Part shown: in pieces, positions 35,401 through 47,400 of the stretch
Layout: each line of letters starts with the position of its first letter
Position numbering within the stretch: the first letter of the stretch is position 1
DNA from: Vitellaria paradoxa
Lineage: Eukaryota; Streptophyta; Magnoliopsida; Ericales; Sapotaceae
NCBI GenBank assembly: GCA_019916065.1
Contig: CM034236.1
Location: 22,480,941 to 22,544,940, forward strand
Direction of reading: 5' to 3'
Length of the DNA stretch: 64,000 nucleotides
Notes under the pieces: model-generated
What the model saw: the letters and a program-made list of their open reading frames with translations, nothing else
Databases searched by the model: none
What the model was told of the DNA's origin: nothing
Position numbers and translations under genes: made by a program

Positions 35401-38400
35401 TCTAGTGTTGGGTTTGTAATATATTTTTCTAATTGACGACCGATCAATAAGACCTGAACAACATGGGACCAGGTCAACTAATTTGTGTCATTCAGCTTTT
35501 CACACGAGATGGACTTAGAAAGACTATCAACTGGTATAACAGACACAATAGAAGAAGACTCGATACCAGTAGTCTTAGCATCAATGGGATTGAGAGCCAT
35601 CATAGAATCAAATGAACAACCACCAAGAATCTAAAAACCAGAACTGAGCTGTGAATCAAATGAAGACCAAAAACCGAAAATTAGATAACCAATCAAGTAA
35701 TAAAATTGGACTTCACAGAATCAGAGCAACAATCGAGCGACGAACAATGAGCAACAATGTGCGAGCAACGATCGCAACTCAACAGTGATGAGCAAGAGAC
35801 AACCGAGACGACCAAATCATCCGATCAAGAAATATATCACCTAGACATCAACGGCAACAAGCAGCAAGCACCATAGGAGTTCGTCAAAGAAGGGTCATCA
35901 AATCACGTGCTTTCACACACCAAAAATGAGTAACGCATGGATCACAGTCGCCGAGAGGAGTCACCGCTCGTGGAGGCTCGTCACGCCACAATAGACGATA
36001 GGTCCTCACCGATGAGGATCGTCGACGAGGGACGAGTCACGTATGAAGTTTGTCGACTGAAGAGAGTCACTGGAAGTGGCACTGACAACAAGACCTAAGT
36101 GTCACAACGATGGGACTTCCTTGTTTTTTTTTTTTTTTTTTTTTTTAATCTGCTGAAAAAAAAAAGAAAGAAAGAAAAAAAATTTTACTCTTAACACCAA
36201 GTTGAAAGAAACAAAGGAAGAATTGAGCGAGTGAGTTAAAATCCTCATCTCCCTCACACTGTATTTAGACTTATATATTACAACAAATTTAGGAAATACA
36301 ATCAATCAAAGTAAATCAAATCCTAAATCAAATCCCTCAAATCCTCACATCTCATACTCACAACTATTCTATAGAATATTCCAAAGATTCTAACAGACTC
36401 AAAGCCAGCTCTCTGTCAGTGCCTATTTTACACAGTTGAAAGGTGATTGGGAAAAACTCATGAATTACAAACCTGATCCACATTGTACTTGTGGCGAATT
36501 AAGGTTTCTAATGGATTATCAGTATCTGCAGTATGTGATGCAATTCTTGTGGGACTAAATGACACTTTCAGTCATATCAGAAGTCAGATTTTACCGATGG
36601 AGCTTCTTCCTCCTATCAACAAAGTATTCTCATTAATACTTCAAGAGAAAAGGCAAAGAGAGATTGGTTCAATTTCTGCTCCAAGTCAAGACTCTATAGT
36701 GCTTCTAGCCAAAACTGGTATTGGTTTCAAGAACCAACATCAGAAAAGAAACAGGCCTATTTGCACGCACTCTGGTATAACTGGACACACAGTGGATAAG
36801 TGTTTCAAGCCTGAGTTCTCTAATGTAAACAGGGTGAATCATCTACATTAGTTTCTGTAGCTGTTGAGTTCTCTAATGATTTGTCCACTGAACTATCTCT
36901 ATCTCCTAATTTCTTGTAGACATTCAACTAGGACAAGAAAGCCACCTTCTTATTAATTGCCTCTCTCAATCCCAAATCTGTATCAGCATCACCAGCAGAG
37001 AATTTCACTTCAGTTTCAAATGGTAAGACTTATCCAATTGACCAACATTAATCCTATTCCCACTTGTCTCCTTCGTATTGTTCTTATGTTCTCAATACCA
37101 CTACACACTTTGAAGTTTGAACCTACATCTGTTCATCAAGCCAATTCCTTGCCTCCAGGGAGGGAAGCTATGTCCACTAAAATTCAGGCTCTTGAACAAA
37201 ACAACAGATGGACTGTTACTGATCTCTCCGCTGGAAACAATCCTGTAGGCTGTAAATGGGTATACAAGATTAAGTACAAGACTGATGGATCCATTGAAAG
37301 ATACAAGGCTAAATTAGTTGCAAAGGGTTACACTCATCAAGAGGGTATTGACCATACAAGATTAGCAGCAGCAAAGCAGTGGTCTCTCCAACAATTAAAT
37401 GTTAATAATGCTTTTCTTCATGGAGCCCCCCATGAAAAAGTATATATGCAGCTTTCCCCTGGATACAGTGACAAACAGGAAAATAAGTCACTTTATGGAT
37501 TAAAACAAGCATCAAGACAGTATAATTGCTAGCTAACAGTGACAAACAGGAAAATAAGTCACTCTACCTCCTCCTTTTTATTGTCTTATTAACATATATT
37601 GATGATATCATCATAGCCAGTGTCAATGACGCTGATGTTGCTGCCTTAAAGATCTCATTGGACTCTCAATTCAAGCTAAAGGATCTAGGATCATTGAAAT
37701 ATTTTTTTGGTCTTGAAGTTACAAGGACCAAAGCTGGAGTTTGCTTAAACCGCTCTATAATTGCTAGCTAACAGTGCGATGACTGGTTGCAAGCCTGCTA
37801 AATTCCCCACTGAGCAAAATGTTAAATTGTCTGAAGACACAGGTTACTTGCTATATAATCCTACTTTGTATAGGAGGCTCATTGGAAAATTAATATATCT
37901 AACTCTTACTAGGTCAGATTCAGCCTTTTCAGCCCAGCTTCTTAGTCAAGACAACCACGTTTGGATGGTTGCTCTGATAGTGGAAGATCCGCTACTGGTT
38001 TTTGTGTTTTCTTTGGTTCCTCTCTTATTTCTTGGAATCAAAGAAACAGCACACTGTATCTTGATCCTCTTCTGAAGCAGAATATCAAGCAATGGCTTCT
38101 ACAGTGCATGAAATTACTTGGCTCCTATCCTTATTCAAGGATCTTGGTGTTGTACACAGCAGGGCAGCCCATTTGTATTGTGACAACCAGGCAGCCCTTC
38201 ACATAGCTGCCAACCTGTGTTTCATTAATGCACGTAACACATTGAAATAGATTGTCATCTTGTAAGTGATCGAATTATCCAAGAATTTGTCAAGACTTTC
38301 TCTTTCTCCTTCAACCAGTTAGCAACTGTGTTTACAAAGGCTCTCAGTTTTTGTTCCTTTAGCTCTCTACTCGGCAAGATGGGACTTTGAAACTTGTACG

Positions 38401-41400
38401 GTCCATCTTGGGGAGGTGTATTAGAACTGAACTACTGTTAGTCAGTCACCACTATGTAATCAAGTTGTTAGTTTGCTATTATTACAAATTAGTCTGTTGG
38501 ATAGTGTGAGCATGCATTGGTCACGTGTTCCTCAGCTTCTTTGTATAGATAGAGATCAAATGTAAGCTACAGTAAAAGGAATTCATTCAATACAAAAATC
38601 AGTTTTCGTTTCTCCATTGTTCTCTCCCTGGAAACAGAGAATTTCTAATTTCTTTGATTGTTGATCTCAAATTCTAATAAACTACACTACATCCAAAGAC
38701 TATTTCCACTCCACACTCCTATTCATTTCAAACATTTATAGGGCACTGCATTCAGATTTGTTCTGGAGTTTAGACGGGTTAACTCCCTAATCTAGAACTG
38801 GTAGCCAAGTTATAGGCCACCGAGCATTCTGGAAAAGGTTCACCTTGGTAAGACCCAAGATCGTTTAGCCTTTTTTTTTTTTTTTTATTCCTGCTAGAGG
38901 TGAATGAAGGTGAAAGGAAGTACATGATAAGAAGAGAAAATATTTATATTGTTTGGAAGGAAGTGAAAAGGAGGTAAGGAAAATAAATGGAGGTAACCCA
39001 TTCACCTCCATTAACCAACTTTTTTTCACCCCCAATTGGGGGTGTAATGGGTGAAAAAAAAATTTATATTACATTTTCTTTATTTTGTTCTTGATATTTT
39101 TCATTATTTTCACAAATTTCTATCACAAATAAATATATTTTAAAGGGTATAATAATATTTTTTATCATATTCTTTACATTACCCTCCATTCCCCTTCCCC
39201 TCCTATCTCTCCCAAATAAGAAAAAATAATTAACCTCTATTCCTTTATCTTCCCTTTCCTCTCATTTACTTTAATTCCCTTCCCCTCCCCTCTCCTCTCC
39301 TCCATCTCTCCCAAACACAGGCTTAGAGCTTGTTCAACAAAGCTGCCAATTTTTAATTTGTGTTCAGTTTTTTATTTTTAGTTTTCATTTTCATAGTAGA
39401 AAAAATTTAAAAAAATAAAAATTTAAAAACGCGTTTAGTAACAATAGTTGTTGGTCGGTAGTTATAGTATTGGGAGGGTAGCCAGCAATGATGCGTGCTA
39501 ATTGGCGATGCCTAGAGGTGGATGGAAGCCAACGACGAAAGTGGTGGCCTGTCGATAATGGTCGGAGGCAAGCAACGGGCAACAATGGCTGAAGGTGGGT
39601 GGTCAGCGGCAACAAAAGTGGTAGCCAACCAGCGATGGTCGGAGATGAGTAGCAGCCAACTACAGTTGGTGGTGGCTAGAGGTGGATGGCGGTCGACAAA
39701 ACTTGGCAGTAGCCGAAGGTGGCTGGCGGTAAAGGTAGTGGCCTAGCAAGTAGGTAGTGGTTGGTAATGGGTAATGGTTGTAACTAGTGATCGTCGTGGA
39801 GAAAAATAAAAACTTGAGAAAACACCTATTTTATGTTTCCATAATTTTTTAAAAATTTTAAAAATAGTTTTCATTCTTTTGGAGACTAAAAACTGGGAAC
39901 AAATTTATAGGGTCCATTTAACAAAACTACTAATTTTTAGTTTTTTTTTTTTTTTTTTGTACAGTTTTTAAGTTCAATTGTCAATTCTTGTATTCCATGT
40001 TTTATTTTTAGTTTGCATTTACATGATGGGAAAAAAAAATAGAATTTGATAATATGTTTGATAACAATAGTTGTTAATTGATAGTTACTATGTTGGGCAA
40101 GTGACCGACAGCTGTGACTAGAAGCTAGAGGCGGCCAGTAGTGGTTGGAGGCAAGCAGCAGCGAAGCTGGTGGTTAGCAGCAGTGGCCAGAGATGAGTAG
40201 CAATCAATGTTGAAATGGTGACAGGTAGAAGAAGTGGTGACCAGCAGCTACCGACCAACTGTGGTTAGAGATGTGTGGCAGCCGATGATGGAAATGCGGT
40301 GGCTTGCCAGAGGTGGATGGTGGTTGGTGGCAGATAGAGATGGGTGGCGACAGCTAGAGATGGGTGGCGACGGAGGTGGTGGTCAAGTGATGATGGGCGG
40401 TGGTCGGTGGTGGGTGATGATTGTAACTGATGATTGTGGAGAAAAATTAAAACTTGTAAAAACACCTTCTCTATGTTTTCATAATTTTTAAAAATTTTGA
40501 AAATAGTTTTCATATTTTTGGAATCTGAAAACTGGACACAAATTTACCAAATAAGTTTTCAACTTGAGAAAACACCCTTTTTATGTTTCCACAATTTTTT
40601 AAAAAATTTTGAAAATAGTTTTCATCTTTTTGTAAACCAAAAATTAGAAACAAATTTACAAAACGAGTCTTCGTATTCATTTTTCAAGGGGGAAAAAATG
40701 AAAACGAACACTAAAAAATAGAACTTTTGTCAAATGAGGTCTTAGCAATTTAATTTTAGCACACAATTATGCACAATACTTATATTTTATGCATGAAATA
40801 CTTTAATAGCATCTTGTAAATATTATGTTATCCCATAAAAATCAAATAAATACATTAAACATATAAATATTTTCCAGTGTCTCCATATCCTTGCATAAAA
40901 TAATTAGATGAATCTGCCTCTTGACACGTATTTGTACCCAAGTCCATGTAACACGTCTTTGCAATACAAACTTGACATAATCCTCTCAGAAAATTCTAAC
41001 ATGTTTCAGGCTAAAACACTACTCACTTTGGAACAAAACATTAAATCCTTAACTCATTGTTGACCATGTCAGGCATTAGTTCTAATGATAAGAGTAACTT
41101 AAGGAACAATAATTACACAATGTTTAAATCTAGTTTTCAGAACCACCACCTAGTTCAAAATTTCAAAATTCAAATACCATTGATCATCAACAAATATTCT
41201 ATCAATGGATAATTCTGAAGCAAAATAGAGTCACATAGAAAATTAAAAATACGCACCTGGTAAGCAAGCGTATATGGATTAGTTATTCTTCTCTTTTCTA
41301 GTTCTTCCATGATCAAGTCCACACATTCCTCCATCTCAGCCTTGTATGGATCACCGGCCTCTTCCACATAAGCAACAGGCACGCCATGAGCACTAAAAAA

Positions 41401-44400
41401 TATCATCACCTATAATAACAGGAATTTGTTTTTATTAAGTATAGAAACAGATGTTGTGAAAATAAATTAAAACAAAAACATACTCGGTACCCCCACTAAA
41501 ATATATTTTTTGTTATCAGTATTAAAATTTATTAGTATTACATATTCACAAGTTGATAGTACTTGCTTTGCAATATTCAGTTCAGCTTATCATTTGTTCC
41601 CTCAATTGATTCAAGCTAGTTCTGAGAAAATCTCAGTTCATTTACTTCTTATTTGATTTCAATTTACTCCCCTCAATTGATTATGATCTATCATTTTTTA
41701 AATTTAATGAAAAGTTGAATATAATAACCCAAGCACGTAAGTATGTATCCATGACTGCCTATAAAGTATCCACATTTCCAAATGATAAGATTAATTTTCA
41801 TATTTTGAAAATAATGAAGCATAACAATTAACCAAATATAAGATTCCAATGTGTAGATAATATTTATAATAACTGAACAATTGATAAATGCAAGCAAAAT
41901 ATAATACCTTATCAGGGCAGTCAAAATCTCCTAATTTCTTTTCAATCAAATCTGCCATGGCCTTTATATAGCCTTCACGCTGGTACCAGGAAGGTATTAC
42001 CGTGTGCTGCATGTTTACTAGATATTCATCCTCCCTAGCAAGCCAATTAATCATTTCACCATCTTTATAAAATAATATTGAATTTCAAAGTATTAAAAAA
42101 TAAGCTAAGTCTGTTCTTTACCGGAATATACTTTCCAACAATCGAAGGCTTGAACCACTAGTAGATATTGAAAATTGCGGATATAAAGGAAGCACAACAA
42201 GTTTTGTAATTCCATCTCTTTTTATCTACAGAAAAAGAAAGGAGTTATTAGCAGTTGATATGAAACTTGTTAAATCATCAATTGTCCCAAAATCATAAAT
42301 TGTTAGGAAATGGGACCAAAAAATTTCTCAAATTTAGAGAATAAAAATGATAATTCTCATTATGCTGAATAATAGAAGATTACACCCTATTTAAAGAGAA
42401 AATAGGGATAAAGGATAAAGTATAAAATCCTATCCCTAAACTTAAGGATAACCACAAAATTTAAAGCTACAAAAAATATCCCTAAATCAGTGGTTAACAA
42501 CCTGAGATAAATCAGCAGTCAATCCCCCTACAAATCTGACTAAATCAGAAAATTAAATCTAGATTCTTCAACACTCCCCCTCAAGCTAGGGCATATACAT
42601 CGAATAAACCCAGCTTGCCTTTCAACCTTTCAAAATCTCAGCAGTGAAGACCTTTAGTTAAGATATCAGCGAGCTGATTTCCCGAAGGAACATATTCCAA
42701 AAGAATTACTCCACTATCAATCTCTTCCTTTAATAAAATGATGATCAATCTCAAGATATTTCGTCCAATCTCAAGATATTTCGTCCTATCATGTTGCATT
42801 GGGTTTTGAGCCATACTAATGGCAGCCTTGTTGTCACTAAACAACCTCATAGGACATTCGAACTTGATTTTTAATTCATCTACTAACAATTTCAACCACA
42901 AAAGCTCACAAATCCCTTGAGCAGCAGCTCTAAATTCAGCTTCTGCACTGCTACGAGCAACTAAGGATTGTTTCTTACTTCTTCAAGTAACAAAATTGGC
43001 ACAGAAAAGTGTGTTATATCGCCAGTGGTAGATCTTCTATCAGTTACAACTCTTGCCCAATCTGCCTCTGTGAAGCCCTCTATACCTCTAACTTTGTTTT
43101 TCTTGAAGAGAAGACCTTTCCTAGGAGTCCCTTTGAGATACTTCAAAATTCTGTAGATTGCCTCTAAATATTCTTCTTTAGGAGAATGCATGAACTAACT
43201 AACCACACTTACTGCAAATGCTATATCTAGGCGAGTATGTGACAAGTAGATCAATCTTTCCACCAATCTCTGATAATTTCTTGTTGCTACTGGTGCCCTT
43301 TCTTCACCATTTCCTAGCTTCAAATTTACATCTATAGGTGTATCTACAAGTTTACAACTTAACATCCCAATTTCTTTCAAAAGATCCATTCTATACTTCC
43401 TTTATGAGATAGAGATTCCATCCTTGCTTCTTGCTACTTCCATACCAAGAAATACTTCAACTTGCCAAGATCTTTTATCTCAAATTCTTCAGCCAAACCC
43501 TTCTTCAATTTTTCCATCTCCTCTTGATCATTCCCTATAAGTATAATATCATTGACATAGACTATCAAAATAGTGATGTTGCCACTAGTGGAGAGCTTGT
43601 AAAAGAGAGTGTGATTAGCCTGTGCCTGCTGATAGTGTTGTTTCTTCACTAATTTGGTGAACTGATCAAACTAGGCATGAGGTGATTGCTTCAACTGAGA
43701 CCTTCTGAGTTTACACATTTGTCTTGGCTCTGCATTATTTTCAAAACCTGGTGACAACTCCAATAATACTTCTTCTAAATGTTCGTTCAGGAAAGCATTC
43801 TTCACATCTATTTATTGAAGAGACCAATCCAAATTCATTGCCAAAGATAGTAAAACCCGGATAGTATTCATTTTTGCCATAGGGGTGAATGTTATTCATT
43901 TTTGCCATAGGGGTGAATGTTTCTTGATAGTTTGATTCTTGCTCATGTTGCGACTCCAAGCTAGAGTCTATTATTTAGGAGTAGTCCTCCCACAATATAC
44001 CTTAAGTTCCTTCGTTTTAAAGATAAATTCTAACTTGTTTCACCTAGTTGTGACTAATTTAGTTGTGATTCTATGACATCAAAAGAAGGCTAAAAGAAGG
44101 CACTGACTGTGGTGAAGGTTGTGAAGAAGGCTGTGGCTATGGCGAAATCTATGAAGAAGGTTGTGGTATAGCAATGAATGGTTTGGGTGAAGAAGGCTAT
44201 GCTAAAAAAGGCAATGGTATAGCAGTGGATGGTTCGGGTGAACAATAAAACAATGTGATAATAGGGTTCCACCATGAATGATATTCCTGTGTTATAGGAT
44301 TCTCCCCCTGAAGAGAAGTTCTGGTGCAATATGGCTGCGTTTCAAAAAGTAACGTCATGGGAGACCGAGAATTTCTTAGTAACGGGGTTATAACATTTGT

Positions 44401-47400
44401 AACCCTTTTCAAATGGAGCATAACCAAGAAAAATGCATTTTTTGTGTGTTTGGATTTTTGAATGGAATGGCCATGGACAAAGGCTATACACCCAAATACT
44501 TTTGGGGCCAAAGTTGTAAAAGTTCTGAAATGAGAATCGGTTTTAACAAACACATTCAAGGGCCTCTGGAAATTTAGGACACAAGAAGGCATGCAGTTTA
44601 TAAGGTACACTGCGGTTAGGACAGCATCTCCCCAGAAGTATTTTGGCACATTAGAATTGAACATTATTGCTTAGGCTACTTCCAACAAATATTTATTTTT
44701 CTCTCAGCCACTCCATTTTGTTGTGGAGTAGTAACACAGAAACTCTGATGGATAATACCATGATTAGTAAGAAATGGACTAAGAAAAGAATTGAAATATT
44801 TAGTGCCATTATATGTTCTTAAAACTTGGATTTGTTCTTGAAAATTATTCCTAATCATGATATGAAAATCAACAAACACTTAACTCAAATCAGACTTATG
44901 TTTCAACAAGTATACCCAACACATCCTGGTACGATCATCAACAAAAGGTTACAAATCAGCTAGTTTTGGTCAGATTAGTTATCCTAGATGGTCCCCATAA
45001 ATCACCGTGAATCAAGTAAAATGGCTTTGATGGTTTGTTTGGCTGTGGTGAAAAAGTAGACCGACGGATTTCGCAAGTTGACATGATTCACAATAAAATT
45101 GTAGAGGATTTTTATTACCAAACAAGGAAGGAAACAAATGTTTTAAATAGATAAAACTAGGATGGCCTAATCTTTGATGCCATAACATCAAATTATTATC
45201 GTTCGAACAAAGATCAGATTCATAATTAAAAACAGAAGAATTAAAACTCTTCGAATTATCATCTACAAAGTAATAGAGTCCATCTTCATGCATAGCACGA
45301 CCAATCATCTTCCCCGATTGAAGGTCCTAGAATTAATAATAAATGAGAAAAAACTTAGCACAAAAATTCATATCTTGAGTCAATTTGCTAATGGATAAAA
45401 GGTTGCAAGAAAGACTAGGAACAAACAGGACAAAGTTTAGAACTATATTGTTGGAGATAGGTATATCCCCTTTTCCAGTAACTTTCAAAAGAGACCCATC
45501 AGCTATTTTAACATTAACATTCTTAGAACAAGGTATATAAGATGAGAAATCTCATAAAATACCTGTCAAGTGATCCGTTGCACCTAAATCAATGATCCAA
45601 GGTCCACCGTTGCCGGTCATACTATATAAAGCACTAAAAAAACTACCTTTTGTGCTAGGTTTGAGGTTGAAATGGTGGAGGGCATTTTTCTAGGAGGTTT
45701 GATTTAGTAGTTGAACCAGTTTTGTCCACTGCTCCTTCGAAAGGTTCGGATTTGACCCTTCTCCATTCTTCTGTTGGCTTGACTCCTCCATATTTGCTTG
45801 AAAAACTCGTAAACTTTGATCATTGGCCCTGTTATTGTTCTTTCTTGGTGTCCAGTTGGTAGGTTTCCCGTGTATTTTCCAGCACATTTCCTTGGTGTGC
45901 CCTAGTCGGTTGCATACCTCACACCACCTTCAATTTCTCTATTCCCCTAAATTGTCAGGTCTTCTTGTTGCTAAAGCTGAGCTCTCTACTCTGGTTGTAT
46001 CAGATGAAACAACACTCCTTTTTAACATTACCTTGCGTCGGCTTTCCTCCCTCCAAACTTCAGCAAACACCTCATCAACAGATGGAAGAGGCTTTGTCTC
46101 GATAATACGACTACATACATCGTTGTATTCATCGTTTAATCTCGCAAGAATTCATAAGTGTTTTCCTTTTCTACTTTCTGGGCATACCTTATGCTATCTT
46201 CGGTGTAATGCCACTTCAAATCGTCAAAAGCAACCAACTCCTGCCAATATTTATCTAACTTATTAAAATAATGGCCTACGTCATCTTCACCTTGTCTCAG
46301 ATTTCTTAACTTCTTCTTCAGTTCGAATATCTCCGAAGTATTGTCACGATCTGAGTATCTCTTCGCCACTACTTCCCATAGCGATTTTGCTGTTTTATGA
46401 AAGAGAAAATTCCAATTAATGTGGGCTTCCATGGGATTGAGAAGCCGTGACATCAACAACATGATAGTGATCATCACCATCATGTTGTCAGTATTCCAGG
46501 CTTTAAAGCCAGGATTAGTCTTGTTTGGTGTTGGAATTTCACCAGTAATGTACTCAAATTTTCCTCTCCCACTTATAAAAATCATCACAATCAAAGACCA
46601 TTGGACGTAATTTTTGCCATTCAGTTTGTGAACAGTAAGCTCTAGGGAGGAAGGATCAGAATTTTCTTATGGAGTAGTGGCTGCAGATGAAACCTCAGAT
46701 GTTGTTCCTGAGGTTTCCGAGCGCCTAAATCCAGTCATGGCAGTTTTCCCCATTATTGGCATAGAGTCGGCTCTAATACCATCTCAAATTTTTTTTTTTT
46801 TTTTTTTTTTTGAAAAAGATAAGTAAGATTTATTATAAGCATCATAAAGATGCTAATAGAAAGCTACAAAAATACAATTTTCTCCTACTCACTGCATGCT
46901 AGCAATAAAGTATAGAAAGGAACAAAGGTCAATCTCTTTCCCCTCTGATACCATCTCAAATTTAGAGAACAAAAATGATAATTCTCATTGTGCTGAATAA
47001 TAGAAGACTACACCCCATTTAAAGAGTAAATTGGGATAAAGTATAAAATCCTATCCTGAAACTTAAGGATAACCACAAAATTTAAAGCCACAAAAGATAT
47101 CCCTAAATCAGTGGTTAACACCCTGAGATAAATCAGCAGTTAATCCCCCTACAAATCTGACTAAATCAGAAAATTAAATCCATATTCTTCAACAAAATTA
47201 TATCAAACTATCTTTAACATTTTCCCTCACGTGCAACCCTTTCTTGCATGAAAGAAACAAACTCAACCAAACAAGTGCACTTTCACAGTGCACAAGAATA
47301 AATGAGCAATAAATACATACAACAAAACTTGAACACACAGGCTCCTCAAACTAGAGAGCTCTGATATCACCAATTATCTAGAATCTTAAACTAATAAACT

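Larger units (their letters stand above)
31245..36395 (-). mobile_element. Copia element H, TG...CT ends, target duplication GACTC
   Basis: LTRs lie at 31245-31436 and 36200-36395, with target copies GACTC at 31240-31244 and 36396-36400. The minus-strand LTR runs TGTTAGAATC to TTTCAACT (5' copy), so it ends CT instead of CA. This is supported by the primer site (TGGTGTTAAGAG, 36188-36199) abutting it and by the target copy. It interrupts the gag of Copia D. The LTRs are about 90% identical by eye, so H is older than E. Confidence 0.88.
21877..38240 (+). pseudogene. gag-RT-RNase H pseudogene of Copia D
   Basis: gag starts with ATG at 21877 (MATPTGSI) and is cut by element E at 21908. It resumes at 30876 with the [13 protein letters not shown] motif and is cut again by element H at 31244/36396. 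The remainder (36401-36851) carries [16 protein letters not shown] gag sequence and a zinc knuckle in which the second Cys is Ser (CTHSGITGH....C). Protease and integrase are missing. Reading continues from about 37150 with the RT start ([30 protein letters not shown]), SLYGLKQAS, then YIDDI at about 37590. RNase H follows to about 38240. Repeated short blocks in the RT mark internal deletions. Confidence 0.85.
21385..38679 (+). mobile_element. Copia element D, internally deleted, TA...TA ends, target duplication AACTA
   Basis: LTRs lie at 21385-21644 and 38419-38679, with perfect target copies AACTA at 21380-21384 and 38680-38684. The primer site abuts the 5' LTR at 21645-21656 and the purine tract GGGGAGGTG precedes the 3' LTR. 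Both LTRs start TA and end TA, a known non-canonical pair. Elements E and H (with F in E) were inserted later. Without them D is about 3.2 kb and lacks the protease-integrase region. It is in the antisense orientation relative to the ferrochelatase gene. Confidence 0.92.
42326..47194 (-). mobile_element. Copia element K, TG...GA ends, target duplication AAATT
   Basis: LTRs lie at 42326-42573 and 46954-47194, with target copies AAATT at 42321-42325 and 47195-47199. The minus-strand LTR runs TGTTGAAGAAT to AAATTTGAGA, so the ends are TG and GA, supported by the primer site abutting it (TGGTATCAGAGG) and by the target copies. A purine tract (minus CTTGAGGGGGAG) follows the 3' LTR. A truncated LINE lies at the primer site. 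It sits in the 6.7 kb ferrochelatase intron in the gene's orientation. Confidence 0.93.

Noticed and set aside
40234..40513. Open frames of 82-85 codons on both strands in the GGTGG-rich repeat
   Set aside because: They are low-complexity products of the repeat core, overlap on both strands and occur in the duplicated unit; not genes.
42035..42061. Alternative acceptor TTATAAAG before FC2 exon d
   Set aside because: Using it would bring an in-frame stop after the split codon; the downstream TTGCTAG gives the conserved protein sequence.
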